Below are positions 16,747 through 27,301 of a stretch of 64,000 bases of DNA, in pieces (position 1 is the stretch's first letter; each line of letters starts with the position of its first letter). The DNA lies in contig NZ_CP127295.1 of the NCBI RefSeq assembly GCF_030285665.1, positions 9,300,001 through 9,364,000 on the forward strand, read 5' to 3'. Both the position numbers and the translations under genes were made by a program. This DNA is from Amycolatopsis mongoliensis (GTDB taxonomy: Bacteria > Actinomycetota > Actinomycetes > Mycobacteriales > Pseudonocardiaceae). Below the pieces are notes generated by a model, which was not told the DNA's origin, did not search any database, and was given only the letters and a program-made list of their open reading frames with translations.

Positions 16747-17333
16747 CACCGTCTGCGAAGATCACCTTCGCCGCCACCGTCACCGAGCGTCTGTTCGACG
16801 CGGCGAAGCGACCGCCGTCTGCGGAGGCCCATGCCGGCGTGCGGGAGCAGGCGTCCGGCATAGCGGCGCTGTCGGCCGTGGTCGAGTTCGCGACGGGCAT
16901 GGACATTCCCGAGCACGAGTACCACAGCGCCTCTGCCCGGTCGTTCTTCCAAGCCGCGCACCTGGCGATCGCATGGATCAACGACATCGGCGCCTTCGCG
17001 AAGGACGCGAAGGACGCGAAGGAGGGTCACCACAATCTGGTGGCCGTCCACTACGCGATGAGCGAGTTGGCGTGCCTGCTGCTGCGCGAGGGAAGCTCTG
17101 CACTGCGTGCATCCATGGAATCCATGATCCGGTTGCACGGTGCTTTCGTTCCCTGGCTGCTGCGCTCTCCGCGCTACTCGGACCTGCTGGCCGATGAGCC
17201 GCTGATCACTACCGGCAACGCACCCGACGGTGTCGAGGCGGCCCCGGACATCGCGGCGATCGCCTGGTGGTGGAAGCATCTGGCCCGCGCGGACCGTGGC
17301 CTGAGCGCACCGACGGACGGTCGGCGTCGATGA
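16747..17333 (+). pseudogene. Class I terpene synthase remnant, C-terminal half
   Basis: The frame has no proper start. It shows the end-domain order of bacterial terpene cyclases: VREQASGIAALSAVVEFATG, DIPEHEYHSASARSFFQAAH, the NSE-type metal motif region WINDIGAFAKD...KEGHHNLV, and HGAFVPWLLRSPRYSDL near the end. The aspartate-rich DDxxD half is missing. A 9-bp unit (GCGAAGGAC) occurs three times at about 16998-17024; removing two units restores NDIGAFAKEGHHNLV, which has the expected acidic residue. The motif is therefore broken by tandem duplication as well as by 5' truncation. Confidence 0.7.
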
Positions 17334-17481
17334 CCGGGAGGCGGCGCGCCGCGCGATGGTGCTCGGTGCCGTCGAGGCGCTGCGCCGATCCCTCGGGGGC
17401 GACCGGGGATTGCCGAAGACCAGCGGGCCCTGCATGCCTGGCTCGCGCAACCGCCGTACGCCACTCTCGTCCGCACGCCGG

Positions 17482-20400
17482 TCAGCCGTCCACCTCCATG
17501 GCGTCCGGGTCGGCGGCCCAGCCCGGTTCGCGGCCGGCGCGCTGCTGGCCGACCATCTGCTGCATGCGTTCCTGCTGCGCCTGGATCCGGTCCCGCACCG
17601 CCTGGTCCGACATGTCGACGTCCTTGACGTCGTCGTCCCAGTACTTCTGCTTGTCCGCGTCGGTCGGCTGCCCGAGGCGGTGGCCCATCTCCTTGTCGTG
17701 GATGAACATCGGCATGTCCTCTTTGGACACGTTGGCGCCGTCCCGCACGACGTCGCGCGCCGTGTGCATCTCGATGACGTCGTCGTGCGAGACCGGCGGG
17801 GTGTGGGTGGTGCCGCCCGGCACACCGACACCGCCGGTGCCGTCGCTGTACTCGATCGACTTGCCCTCCATCTTGTCCACCATGTGGTGGTAGGAGTCGT
17901 CGGCGACCTTGCCCTGCACCGTCCCGGCGGTGGGACGGAAGGAGTCCCGTGCGGGGGCGGGTTGCTCCGCGTGGGTCATCTTCGGCTCGTTGGGAGTCTC
18001 GATGTCGTTCTTGTAGTGCGGGTTCGGCTCCCAGTTCTGGATTCGCTCGGGCACACCGGGGGTCTTCTTGTCGCTGATGTAGGCGGGGTTGTCGATCATG
18101 CCCCCGTCCTTGTGCTGGTGGGCGTAGGTGAGCTGGTTGAGCTGGACACCGTCGCTCGGCCGGCCTTCCCGCAACGTGTTGCCGAGGGATTCGCGGTAGG
18201 TGTCGGCGTTGAACCCCGAGCCGTCCTTCTCGCCGCGCACGCCGGTGCCGATGTTGTCGCGGTGCGCCTGCGCCGACTCCTGGTAAGCGGGCGCGTCGTC
18301 TTCCATGCGCCGGGCGTCCTTGATGTTGGCGGCCTCGTCCGCGGTTTTCGGCCCGCGACCGCCGGCGTTGACACCGTCACGGATCTGCTTCTCGTGGGCG
18401 TTCGCCCGCTGGAACTCGTCGCCGCCGATGGCCTTGTACCCGATCGGGTGTTCGGACTCGTGCGTCTTGCCGCTGACGAGCTTGTTCGGGTCCTTCCAGG
18501 TCGAGTCGTTCTTGATCTCGTTCTGGTACTTCTCCCAGGTGCGCGCCTGCTCGTGTTTCGTCGTGCCGTACGAGCCGTCGGACTTCGCGGGGTTGCCGTC
18601 CGGCTTGGTCTTCACCTTGGGGGCCTTCTTGCTCGGCCCCGCGCCGCCGCTACCGACCAACTGCTGCTTCGCCTTGCTCACCTTGGACTTCGAGGAACCG
18701 GAGGCCGCCGCCTGCTGCTTCTTCTTCGCCGCGCACGGGGTGACGGTCGGAGCGAGGCCGAGCGGGTCGGCCAGCGCGGTCGGGTTGTGGACGTAGGCCT
18801 GCGAGTCCGGGCCCGGGTCGAGGCCCAGCGGGTCGTGGCTCAGGTAACGCCCGACCTCGGGGTCGTAGTAGCGGTTGAGGTTGTAGTGCAGCCCGGTTTC
18901 GGCGTCGTGGTACTGACCGGGGAACCGCAACGGCGTGGTGGTGCGGCCCGGTCCGTCGAGGACCTTGCCCCAGAGCGTGGCCTGGCGGTGCCACGCGACC
19001 TCACCGGATTCCTCCAGCAGCTCGCTCGGCGTGCCGGCGAGGTCGGTGACGATCGTGTGGAACCGCTGGTCCGGCGCGCCGAGGACGCGTTCGGTCTGGG
19101 TGAGGGCGCGGCCGGTACCCGGTTCCCACTCCCACACGGTGGCGACCGGGGGCTGACCGGGTCCGGTGCGCACCTGTTCGGCGAGGACGTCCCCGTCCCA
19201 GGCGAACTGGACCTGCTCGGCCACCCGGCCGTCCGGCGTGAGGCGCTGCTTGGCGACACGGCGGCCCAAGGCGTCGTAGCGGTAGCGCCAGTGCTCGCGC
19301 TGGGGCGTGAGCACCGAGGTCAGGCGGCTCTCGGCGTTCCACCGGAACTGCCACTGCGGGCCCGCCGGCCCGGCACCGCGCACGGTGGTGCGGCCTTCGG
19401 GGTCGTGGGCGTAGCGGACCGCGCCCGCGGCGGTGAGCAGGGTGCCGCGGTACTCGCGTGGCCCGGCCGTCGGCGCTCCCGGCGTCTGCGCCCGGGCGAT
19501 GACACCGGTCTGGTGGTAGACGTAGCTCTCCTGCCAGCCGCGGCCCACGACGGCCTGGACGCGGCCCGAGCGGTCCACCTCGAGGGTGCGGGGGCCGGTG
19601 ATCGCGTCGGTCACCGAAGCCAGGTAACCGTCGGCGAGGTAGCCGTACTCGCGGTGCTGGGTCGTGCGCGTGCCCGCGACGACCGTCTGGGCCACCAGCC
19701 GGTCGCCCGGGGCCCAGCTCTGGCGCAATTCCGCGGCACCGAAGCGGCGGACCCGCTCGTGGCCGGCGAGGTCGTGCTCGAAGCGCAGCGAGCGGTTCCC
19801 GACGTGCAGCGCGGCGAGCGTGCCGGCCGGTCCGTACTCGAAGCGCGACACCGCGCCCGACGGCGTGTGGCGCGCGCGGCGCCGGCCGAGCTCGTCGTAC
19901 TCCGAGCGCACCACGCGCCCGTCCACCGTGTCGGCGACCACGCGGCCCAGCGCGTCGTAGGCGAAGGTGACCTCGGCGTCGGCGTTGCGCGCGGAGACCA
20001 TGCGGCCGGCCCCGTCGTAGGCGAAGGTCGCGACGTCTTCACCGGTGACGCGGCGGACCACCTGGCCCATCACGTCGCGCTCCAGCGTCGTGGTCTCCCC
20101 CGCACCGTTCGTACGGCCGATCAGCTGCCCGGCGGCGTCGTAGCGGTAGTGCAGGGTGCGGCCGTTGAAATCGGTCTCGCTGATGAGGTTCCCGGCGGGG
20201 TCGTAGCGGTAGCGCCAGACCAGGCCTTGCTCGTTGGTCACCGACACCAGCCGCAGCTCGGTATCGTACGCGTAGGCGAGCCGCGCGCCGTCCGGGCCGG
20301 TTTCGGCCACCGGCAGGTCGAACTGCGCGTACTCGGTGCGGGTGGTGTTGCCGCGCGCGTCGGTGCTCTCGTCGGTGTTTCCGACGGCGGAGTCCTTCCA

Positions 20401-22896
20401 CCGCCACGTCGCGCCGTCCGGCTCGATCCGTTCGGCGAGCTGGTCGCCCGCCGCCCATGCGAACCGGGTGACGGCGCCCAGCTCGTCGGTCACCGACGTG
20501 GTGCGGCCGAGCAGGTCGTAGGTGTAGCGGGTGACGGCGCCGTCCTCGTCCTCGACGGTCAGCGCCCGGCCCGCCGCGTCGGACTGGATCCGGGTGGTGC
20601 CACCGAGCGCGTCGGTGACCACGGCGACGTTGCCGCGCTCGTCGTAGGCGTAGGAGGTCCGGGCACCGAGCGGGTCGACGACACCGGTGACCTTGCCGCG
20701 CGCGTCGTACTCGTAGCGCCACGTGGCGCCGTCGGGGCCGATCGCGGCGACCGGGCGGCCCTGCTCGTTGTACTCGGTCAGCGACCGCGTGCCGTCCGGC
20801 GCGGTGATCGCGACGACCCGGCCGGCCCGGTCCCGCTCGTAGCGGACCTGGCGGCCCAGCGGATCGGTCCGGGTGAGCAGCCTGCCGTGCTCGTCGTAGG
20901 CGAGGCTGGTGGTGTGGCCCAGCGCGTCGGTCTCGGCGATCACGCTGAGCCGGTCGTCGAGGTGGAAGCGGCGCACCGCGCCGAGCGAGTCGGTGACGCT
21001 GGTGACGAGGTTCTCGCGGTCGTAGTCGATCGTGCAGTCGAGGTAGCCGTCGGTGCCGCGGGCCCGCACGACCCGGCCCGCGGCGTCGAAGCCGTAGCCG
21101 TACCAGCGGCCGTTGACGTCTTCCCAGCGCACGATCCGGCCGTCGGCGTCGTAGGTGAAACGGGTGGGTGTGCCGGCGGCGTCGACGACCTCGGCCAGCC
21201 GGCCGCGCGCGTCGTAGGAGTAGCTCGCGACGACCGTGCCGTCGGCAGCCCGCAGCGCGGTGATCCGGCCGCCCGCGCTGTCGAACAGCACCCGGTCGCC
21301 GGAGGAGTGGACCAGCTCCGCCGGCACCCCGTTCGCACCGGGCACCACGTCGATGCGGTTGCCGTCGCCGTCGAAGATCGTCCGCAGCGGGAACACGCCG
21401 TCGGCGGACTCCTCGAAGAGCAGCGTGTGCTGCTGCTGCGGATCCTCGACCAGGTAGCCGCCCTCGACACGTCGTAGCGGCCGTGCCGGGCCCGCCACCG
21501 GCAGCACCGGGGAGTTCACCGGCACGGGGTAGCTCTGGAGGCTTCCGTCGGCGAGCGCGACGTGCACGCCGTCGTCCTCGACCTCGAGCCGCTGGTCCAC
21601 GGTGGAGCCCCACGACGGGCCGAACCAGCGGCCCGCGCGGTAGGACGAGATGTGCGTGCGCGACACCTCCAGCGGCAACGCCCCGGGGATCTCCAAGTCC
21701 GTCTGCGTCAGCAGCATCCACCCGGTCGCCACGTCGATCGGGTCGCCGCACACCGACCGGTCCGGCGGTGGGGTGCCGTTCTCGTGCGGGTTCGCGTTGC
21801 TGTCCTTGATGCTCTTGCCGCCGCCGGAGCCGCCGGAACCACCGGAGCTCGAGGTGACTGTCTTGTCGTCCCCCGGCCCCTTCGGGGTCTGCGCCGGAGG
21901 CGGTTCGGGGTCGGTCTTGAGCGGCGCCTCGTCGGTCTTCGGCGGTGGCGGGGCGCTGCCACCGCCGGTGGAGCCGCCGTCGCCGGTGCTGGAGGTGTGG
22001 GTGGTGTCGTCGCCGCCCTTGGACGCCGGTGGCGGTGTGTGGTCCTTGGGGGTGCCTCCGCCATCGCCGCCGGGGGTCTTCACTGGTGGCGCCTTCGGGG
22101 TTCCGCTGATGTCGCCGACCTTGGGCGGCGGGGTGGCCTTGCCGACCTTGAGGTTCTTGAGCGCCTTGCCCGCGTCCTCGAAGAGCGTTCCTGCCCTCTT
22201 CAGCAGCGGCACCAGGGCCTTCAGCGCCTTGACGAGCTTGGTGACCAGATCGGTGATCTTCGAGGCGGTTTTCGCGACGGCGGTGACGACCTGGGGGACG
22301 ACCCAGGTGAGGCCGATGCCGAGGGTGAAGATGACCTGCAGCGCCCAGCTGATCAGGTGGCCGACGAGTTCGGAGATGATGTCGCGCACCAGCGTGCGGA
22401 CCGCGGCCACGACCTCGCCGGCGGTCTTGACGCCGCTGGAGGCACCTTCGCAGCCCTTCTGCGCCGCTTGCAGGGTCGTGGACACGTCCTGTCCGCGCTG
22501 CCGGTAGGCGTCCGAGGCTGGTCCGGACCACGACTGCAGATCGGCTTTGACGGCGTCGGTCAGGTCCGAGGAGACGCTGCCGAGTTCCTTGGCGACGTTG
22601 GCCCAGGTCTCGGACTGGGCCTGGATCTCGTCGGCGTTGCCGGTGAGCGCGTTGAGGGCGTCCTTGAGCGGGCCTACGTGCTCCATCAACCAGCTGACAC
22701 CGGCGGCGAGGATCGCGCCGAACGGGTCCATGGCCATCGACAGGGCGTCGAGCGCCGTGCCGACCGCGCCCATCGCCACCGAGGCCCAGTCGCCGCTCTC
22801 GATGGCGGTCGAGAGGTCGTTGGCGGATTCCAGGAGCGAGATGCCGGAGTACGCCTTCGTCGAGTCCTGGGTCTGCGCGATCAACGGGTTGCTCAC
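17482..22896 (-). CDS. RHS-repeat polymorphic effector with WXG-like leader and unknown toxin domain
   Basis: Giant protein of 1804 aa, probably a secreted contact-dependent effector. Order: helical WXG-like region with WSG at 123-125; a hydrophobic helical block (about 170-235); a Pro/Gly/Ser-rich linker (255-375); DUF6531 (about 383-455, [20 protein letters not shown]); YD/RHS repeats (about 470-1330); core-closing motif [20 protein letters not shown] ending in ADPLGL at about 1381. The variable C-terminal region (1382-1804) starts with a Lys-rich linker and has [41 protein letters not shown] and [11 protein letters not shown] do not recognise this domain; conserved His suggests an enzyme. 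GTG start with a leaderless-type -10. No immunity gene directly follows. Confidence 0.9.
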   Translation of the reverse strand: MSNPLIAQTQDSTKAYSGISLLESANDLSTAIESGDWASVAMGAVGTALDALSMAMDPFGAILAAGVSWLMEHVGPLKDALNALTGNADEIQAQSETWANVAKELGSVSSDLTDAVKADLQSWSGPASDAYRQRGQDVSTTLQAAQKGCEGASSGVKTAGEVVAAVRTLVRDIISELVGHLISWALQVIFTLGIGLTWVVPQVVTAVAKTASKITDLVTKLVKALKALVPLLKRAGTLFEDAGKALKNLKVGKATPPPKVGDISGTPKAPPVKTPGGDGGGTPKDHTPPPASKGGDDTTHTSSTGDGGSTGGGSAPPPPKTDEAPLKTDPEPPPAQTPKGPGDDKTVTSSSGGSGGSGGGKSIKDSNANPHENGTPPPDRSVCGDPIDVATGWMLLTQTDLEIPGALPLEVSRTHISSYRAGRWFGPSWGSTVDQRLEVEDDGVHVALADGSLQSYPVPVNSPVLPVAGPARPLRRVEGGYLVEDPQQQHTLLFEESADGVFPLRTIFDGDGNRIDVVPGANGVPAELVHSSGDRVLFDSAGGRITALRAADGTVVASYSYDARGRLAEVVDAAGTPTRFTYDADGRIVRWEDVNGRWYGYGFDAAGRVVRARGTDGYLDCTIDYDRENLVTSVTDSLGAVRRFHLDDRLSVIAETDALGHTTSLAYDEHGRLLTRTDPLGRQVRYERDRAGRVVAITAPDGTRSLTEYNEQGRPVAAIGPDGATWRYEYDARGKVTGVVDPLGARTSYAYDERGNVAVVTDALGGTTRIQSDAAGRALTVEDEDGAVTRYTYDLLGRTTSVTDELGAVTRFAWAAGDQLAERIEPDGATWRWKDSAVGNTDESTDARGNTTRTEYAQFDLPVAETGPDGARLAYAYDTELRLVSVTNEQGLVWRYRYDPAGNLISETDFNGRTLHYRYDAAGQLIGRTNGAGETTTLERDVMGQVVRRVTGEDVATFAYDGAGRMVSARNADAEVTFAYDALGRVVADTVDGRVVRSEYDELGRRRARHTPSGAVSRFEYGPAGTLAALHVGNRSLRFEHDLAGHERVRRFGAAELRQSWAPGDRLVAQTVVAGTRTTQHREYGYLADGYLASVTDAITGPRTLEVDRSGRVQAVVGRGWQESYVYHQTGVIARAQTPGAPTAGPREYRGTLLTAAGAVRYAHDPEGRTTVRGAGPAGPQWQFRWNAESRLTSVLTPQREHWRYRYDALGRRVAKQRLTPDGRVAEQVQFAWDGDVLAEQVRTGPGQPPVATVWEWEPGTGRALTQTERVLGAPDQRFHTIVTDLAGTPSELLEESGEVAWHRQATLWGKVLDGPGRTTTPLRFPGQYHDAETGLHYNLNRYYDPEVGRYLSHDPLGLDPGPDSQAYVHNPTALADPLGLAPTVTPCAAKKKQQAAASGSSKSKVSKAKQQLVGSGGAGPSKKAPKVKTKPDGNPAKSDGSYGTTKHEQARTWEKYQNEIKNDSTWKDPNKLVSGKTHESEHPIGYKAIGGDEFQRANAHEKQIRDGVNAGGRGPKTADEAANIKDARRMEDDAPAYQESAQAHRDNIGTGVRGEKDGSGFNADTYRESLGNTLREGRPSDGVQLNQLTYAHQHKDGGMIDNPAYISDKKTPGVPERIQNWEPNPHYKNDIETPNEPKMTHAEQPAPARDSFRPTAGTVQGKVADDSYHHMVDKMEGKSIEYSDGTGGVGVPGGTTHTPPVSHDDVIEMHTARDVVRDGANVSKEDMPMFIHDKEMGHRLGQPTDADKQKYWDDDVKDVDMSDQAVRDRIQAQQERMQQMVGQQRAGREPGWAADPDAMEVDG

Positions 22897-22902
22897 ACCA
22901 GC

Positions 22903-22908
22903 ACGCTA
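22903..22908 (-). promoter_or_regulatory. Putative -10 element of a leaderless transcript (RHS gene)
   Basis: On the minus strand TAGCGT is followed by exactly six bases and then the GTG start. No Shine-Dalgarno sequence is present. Same geometry as at 11804 and 48713. Confidence 0.45.
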
Positions 22909-22956
22909 GCAGCGGAGGGAGCACAGCGATCTTGGCCGCCGCGCTCCCCCCGCGCC

Positions 22957-23151
22957 CGGCAACTCGGCTCCGGACAAGTCGGGCGGCTGATCGCCGACTA
23001 CCGATCCGGCCCGACGGTGCACGAGCTCGGTGACCGGTTCGGCGTCAAACAGCGAACGGTCAGCCGCATCCTCCACCGGCACGGCATACCGATGCGGCGC
23101 CGCGGCCTCTCGCCCGCGCAGGTCGACGACGCCGCGTCGTTCATGCGCTGA
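22957..23151 (+). pseudogene. Recombinase HTH-domain remnant
   Basis: The frame reads [59 protein letters not shown] and stops at 23151. This is the helix-turn-helix and tail found at the end of resolvase/invertase-type recombinases. No catalytic domain precedes it; upstream is the start of the RHS gene on the other strand. Confidence 0.65.
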
Positions 23152-23386
23152 TCGCGTCAGCCCCGTCGTATAGATCGTTATACGGCCTGCGAGCACCCGA
23201 TCCGCTGCGCCGAACGGGCGAACGAACTCGAACACGTCGTCATAAGTCGCCAGCCTCGCCATCGGTCCAACGTGCATCCGCGCCAACCACACCCGGCCCA
23301 GTTCCCTCCTGCGAACGACGCTGCGGACCTACTCGCGCAGAAAGAACCAGACCAGCCCAGCATCCACAAACGTTCAGGTCAACGGC

Positions 23387-24652
23387 CTGCGATTCGCCTT
23401 CTACGGCCACACCTCGACCACCCGCCATCAAGACCGCGTGTCCTCACAGGGCTGGCAACGCGACATGGCCGACGAGTTGGTCGCGGGCCACGGCCAGGTC
23501 GTCGCCGCCTACTTCGACGCCGGCACCTCACGCCGCGTCCCATGGCGGCAACGCACCCAGACCGCCCGGCTCATGACCGCGGCCTCGAGTTCAGAATCCG
23601 CGATCGATGCGATTGTGATCGGCGAATACGAACGCGCCTTCACCGGCATCCAGTTCGCCACCCTCTACACCTGGCGCACTCGGCACGGCCTCCAGCTGTG
23701 GCTGCCCGAGACAGGAGGCCCGGTCGACCTCGCCAATCGCGACCACCGGGCACTGTTGGCGCTGCTGGCCACCCAATCGCAGCGCGAAGTGCTCCGCGCC
23801 CGCCACCGCGTCCTGGCCGCAATGCACAACCAGGCCACCCAGCAAGGCCGCTACCTCGGCGGCCGGCCGCCCTACGGCTATCAGCTCGTCGACGCCGGCC
23901 CCCACCCCAACCCCGCCGACGCCCGCTGGGGCCGGCGGCTGCAACGCCTTGCTCCCGACCCGCGAACGGCGCCGCACGTGAGCTGGATGTTCCGGCAACG
24001 CCTGGCCGGGCACAGCGTCGCCAGCATCGCCCGGCACCTCAACGAGCGCGGTGTCCCGTGCCCGTCCAGCGCCGACCCGGACCGTAATCGCCACCGAACT
24101 CGAGGCGCTTGGACCTTGCGCACGGTCGCCGTGATCCTGGCGAACCCGCGCTACACCGGCCGCCAGACCTGGAACCGCCGCGCCACCGACACCAGCGGCC
24201 CAGCGTCCATACCTGCACTGTCTGTGAAGGCCGCACATCCGGCACTCGTCACCGAACAGGACTTCCTCGCCGCGCAGCAGATCCGGGCGGCCCGACCAGC
24301 TCGCGACGGCCGGACCCGCCGGTTCGCGCTCGCCGGTTTGATCCGCTGCGGCGTGTGCGACCGGCGGCTGGACTCGCACTGGAACCACGGACGCCCGACC
24401 TACCGCTGCCGTCACGGCTACACCAGCACCCAGCTGGCGAGCCAAGAGCGAGCGAAGACGCTCTACATCCGCGAAGACCAGCTCGTCGACCAGATCAACA
24501 TGAGACTTGAAGACCAGGTCAACGACGGCTGCACCAGGCTCGAGCCTGACCGAACGCGAAGCAGTCACGTCGCCACGATGTTACGAGGCTCGAGACAGTT
24601 CATCATCTGCGACAACGCCGGATGGCGACTACAGGAGATCGATTCAAGCTGA
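23387..24652 (+). pseudogene. Large serine recombinase, start codon apparently lost
   Basis: The open frame covers the whole family layout. A catalytic N-terminus FAFYGHTSTTRHQD keeps Ser at the expected place but has HT where RV is usual. Then come VIGEYERAFTGIQFATLYTW, GGRPPYGYQLVDAGPHPNPA, NERGVPCPS, ILANPRYTGRQTWNRR, the ribbon CGVCDRRLDSH and YRCRHGYTS, and YIREDQLVDQ. No ATG, GTG or TTG precedes the catalytic Ser in frame. The codon six before the family start is GTC. The first usable start, GTG 23438, would remove the catalytic Ser. The rest (404 codons) is intact, so this is either a fresh pseudogene or uses an unusual start. Confidence 0.75.
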
Positions 24653-24713
24653 GCTACGATCGAACCAGTTCCAAGATCGCGTTTCGCGATCCGTGGGGTA
24701 ATACTGTGTCCGA

Positions 24714-24796
24714 GACTTGAACCCCCATACGTGGGATATCTCCCGTGTTCGGGGAGATCATGCGACCATAGTAGCGCAGAGTAGCGACTCTCGCAC
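24714..24796 (-). repeat. Hairpin-rich repeat, copy 2
   Basis: Gap-free match to 9997-10079. Hairpins ATCTCCC-N7-GGGAGAT (24738-24758) and AGAGT-AGCG-ACTCT (24778-24791) are kept while loop bases differ. The outer strand of the T-arm-like stem is broken here. It begins 62 bases after the recombinase stop and is preceded by TGGGGTAAT...TGTCCGA at 24694-24713, also present near copy 1. Confidence 0.6.
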
Positions 24797-24825
24797 GGAC
24801 CATCTCCCCATCCTGGTGTGCGTCT

Positions 24826-25290
24826 TCACGACGCTGCCCGCCCTCGGCCAAGCCGCGCCCAGCGCTCATGCCGCGGCTCAGGGGGCACCTGCTCGTCCCT
24901 CCCCCGGTCCGTCCCCGGACCCCGCCCTTCCCGTTCACACCCTCGCGCGCGCTGGCTCCCCGCTGGACAATCCCCTCAAGGATTCGCTCGCTTCGAACAA
25001 CCCGGGAACAACCAGAACACCGGCTACCCGCATTCGCTGACCTGGAGCTACTTCGGTCTATCCGAGGTGATGAAAGACGCTTCGGACTGCGGGCACTACG
25101 ACTGGTCCATCCTGGACAACGCGCTCAACGAAACCGCGTCTTACGGCAACCAGGCCGCGATCCGGTTCTACATGGAGTACGCCGGTGGCAGCGGCACGCA
25201 CCCCGCCAATGCCATCCCACCCTGTTTCGACGGACACGTCACGATCGGTAATCCATCGGACTGGGCGCCTGACATCGACAGCATCACTTG
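24826..25290 (+). pseudogene. Secreted DUF4832/DUF4874-like protein remnant
   Basis: An early frame encodes a signal-like stretch (LPALGQAAPSAHAAAQG) and then GSPLDNPLK. A lost base shifts frame to GFARFEQPGNNQNTGYPHS, LTWSYFGLSEVMKD, YDWSILDNALNETASYGNQA and RFYMEYAGGSG. NPLKGF, PHSxxWxYF and FDWxxLDxxLxxxxxxGxQA form the start of DUF4874/DUF4832 glycoside-hydrolase-like proteins. Similarity ends near 25265. Confidence 0.6.
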
Positions 25291-25349
25291 CGCCTCGCCG
25301 ACTCCGCTACCCCTGGGAATCCTGCCTTCCTTCACGAAGCTGCAGGCGA

Positions 25350-25782
25350 CGGTGGGGCGGAGGACGACCAGATCGAACCCGTCGATCAACGCCGAGAGCA
25401 CCGCGGCGACCTCGATTCCGAGGCCGGGGATAGGGGCGAGCCGCTCCGGCCCGACGCCAGTTCAGCGGCAGTTGTCACACCGATGTCGGGTATGCCGGTG
25501 ATCATTGCCCACGATCCTTCCCGAGTCGCCTCGGCGAGCCAACGCCAGCGCCAGCGCGGTCGAATCGGAGACCGGCACCGCTGTGCTATGCCGCAAGCCG
25601 TCTGACACCAGCTTGGCGAGCGCCGACGTCAACGGCAGGAAGCCTGCGAAAGATAAGGGGTCCGGCTCGCCGAGCCAAGTGGCTTCCCGGACGCCGAGGA
25701 GCGCCGCGAGCCCGGCCACCGCTGCCGGCACCGCCGCCAGGCTGCCGAAACCCGCGGCTTCGCCCTCCGGGTCAGTTCTCAC
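25350..25782 (-). pseudogene. ImuA/RecA-like protein remnant
   Basis: Minus-strand pieces in alternating frames read PLTSALAKLVSDGLRHSTAV, SDSTALALALA, then GSWAMITGIPDIGVTTAAEL, then RLAPIPGLGIEVAAVLSALI and DGFDLVVLRP. This order (GGSTxLALALAGxAxxxGSWxAxxGxPxxGxxAAxE, LxxxPxPG, ALxDGxDxVVLRP) matches the ImuA-like proteins that accompany ImuB/DnaE2 in actinobacterial SOS mutagenesis. Several frameshifts and loss of the C-terminus make it inactive. It faces the DUF4832-like remnant tail to tail. Confidence 0.55.
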
Positions 25783-25822
25783 AGGTCACGGTCTGAGACG
25801 GGCTTGGCAAGCGGAATGAGCG

Positions 25823-25945
25823 CACCTCAAGGTCGACGGCCACCGCGCCTGCATGCAGATCGCCCCGGCCAGCACCACCGTGCTCACCAGCCGCAACGAC
25901 ATCGACTTCACCCACGAGTTCGCCGAACTCGCCAGCGCACCTTCG
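25823..25945 (+). pseudogene. ATP-dependent DNA ligase-like remnant
   Basis: Short frame LKVDGHRACMQIAPASTTVL then TSRNDIDFTHEFAELASA. KxDG with a following SRN-xxDxTxxFPEL is the nucleotidyl-lysine region of ATP-dependent DNA ligases. Only about 40 codons remain. The call rests on one motif pair. Confidence 0.45.
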
Positions 25946-26084
25946 CGAACCGGATCGCTGTCGCAGACAAGGGATGCTTGCCCGTGGCGCAGCCGGAGTT
26001 GCCGACCGCGGGCGAGCCGCGGGTGCGCTGTTTTGCGGTCGAGCAGGCTCAGCGCCGTCCGGCTGTTCGACGACCGAGGGCAGC

Positions 26085-27200
26085 TCACCCCCCGGTGGAC
26101 GGCACGAATCCCGGGAAGCTCTGCTCCCGTTTGCCGAGCCAGTGCGAAATGCGCGCCGGGGCGCGGACGTAGGGATCGGGCACGCCCAGTTTGCGCGCGG
26201 CGTCCAGCGGCCAGTTCGGGTTGTAGAGCAGCTCTCGGCCGAGCGCGACCAGGTCCGCCCGGCCGTCCTCGATGACGGATTGCGCTTGTACCGCGTGGAC
26301 TATGTGCCCGACGGCCATCGTCCTGCTCCCCGTCCGATCGCGGATCTGATGCGCGTAGGGCACCTGGTAGCCGTAGCCGGTTTTCAGGCCGGGGAACGGC
26401 AGCCCGGTGATCCCTCCGGCGCTGCAGTCGATGACGTCGACGCCGTGGGCCCGCAACTCCCCGACCAGCTCGACGGTCTGGTCGATCGTCCACTCGACGT
26501 CGACGCACGAAAGGCGGACGAACAGCGCCTTGGCGTCCGGCCAGACCGTCCGGATGCGGTCGACGATCTCCACGAGGAACCGGAACCGGTTCTCCGCCGA
26601 CCCGCCGTAGCGGTCGGTTCGCCGGTTCGCCAGCGGCGAGAGGAAGCTGTGGATCAGGTAGCCGTGGGCCGCCTGCAGTTCGAGCACCTCGTACCCGGCT
26701 TCATCCGCCCGTCGAGCGGCGTCCGCGAAAGCCGCCACGGTGTCTTCGATGTCGCGCAGCGTCATTTCGACCGGGGTCTCGGCCCCCTCGAGTCCCATGG
26801 GGACCGCGCTGGGCGCGAGTAGCGGCCAGTCCGCGGACGGCGGTGGTGTGCCGGGGAGCCACGGCGGGTTGCGGCGCCCTTTGCGGCCGGCGTGGATGAG
26901 CTGGATGCCCGGCACGGCGCCGCCGGCTTTGACGACCTCCACTAGCTGCGCGTAGAGCGGGACCACGCGGTCCTCCCAAAGACCGAGGTCCCCCACGGTG
27001 CCCCGGCCACGCCGGTCCACCGTCGTGCCTTCCTGGATGACCAGCCCCGCGCCGCCTTCGGCCAGCCGTCCGTAGTGGACGGTGTGCGTCGGCGTCGGCC
27101 GGCCGCCCACTCCGGAGTACTGCCACATCGGGGACACGACCACGCGGTTCGGCAGGCGCACCCCGCGGATCTCGATCGGGCTGAAGAGGGTCGGCGGCAT
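26085..27200 (-). CDS. NADH:flavin oxidoreductase (Old Yellow Enzyme family)
   Basis: FMN-dependent ene-reductase, 371 aa, single TIM barrel of the YqjM-like class. It starts LFSPIEIRGVRLPNRVVVSP. Motifs: MWQYSG, HYGRLAEGGAGLVIQEGT, QLIHAGRKG, ELQAAHGYLIHSFLSP (catalytic/ligand His region), NRRTDRYGGSAENR and RELLYNPNWPLDAARKLG (phosphate end). No FeS cluster or extra reductase domain, so it is the short form that reduces activated C=C bonds with NAD(P)H. Divergent from the alpha/beta hydrolase gene, with a perfect 15-bp palindrome between them. The natural substrate is unknown. Confidence 0.92.
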   Translation of the reverse strand: MPPTLFSPIEIRGVRLPNRVVVSPMWQYSGVGGRPTPTHTVHYGRLAEGGAGLVIQEGTTVDRRGRGTVGDLGLWEDRVVPLYAQLVEVVKAGGAVPGIQLIHAGRKGRRNPPWLPGTPPPSADWPLLAPSAVPMGLEGAETPVEMTLRDIEDTVAAFADAARRADEAGYEVLELQAAHGYLIHSFLSPLANRRTDRYGGSAENRFRFLVEIVDRIRTVWPDAKALFVRLSCVDVEWTIDQTVELVGELRAHGVDVIDCSAGGITGLPFPGLKTGYGYQVPYAHQIRDRTGSRTMAVGHIVHAVQAQSVIEDGRADLVALGRELLYNPNWPLDAARKLGVPDPYVRAPARISHWLGKREQSFPGFVPSTGG

Positions 27201-27264
27201 CCCGCTGCTCCTTCACTCGGCGATTGACATGCCCCCACGGCGGACTTACCGTCATGCTACTCAT

Positions 27265-27279
27265 CGATACGTCGTATCG
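27265..27279. promoter_or_regulatory. Perfect palindrome between divergent genes (operator candidate)
   Basis: CGATACG-T-CGTATCG, 7-bp arms around one base. It lies 23 bp upstream of the hydrolase start and 65 bp from the oxidoreductase start. The binding regulator is unknown; the nearby IclR protein is a candidate. Confidence 0.55.
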
Positions 27280-27301
27280 CATAGTGGCACGAGGAGCAGG
27301 C

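Noticed and set aside
16998..17024. CRISPR-like short repeat
   Set aside because: Only three contiguous 9-bp units within a coding remnant; no spacers.
17356..21477. Plus-strand open frame of more than 1300 codons
   Set aside because: It is antisense to the RHS gene. High-GC codon bias opens the opposite strand, and its product is a repetitive Val/Gly/Arg mix without motifs.
23179..23292. Minus-strand frame as an oxidoreductase fragment
   Set aside because: A short stretch looks protein-like, but there is no recognisable motif and no conserved partner sequence.
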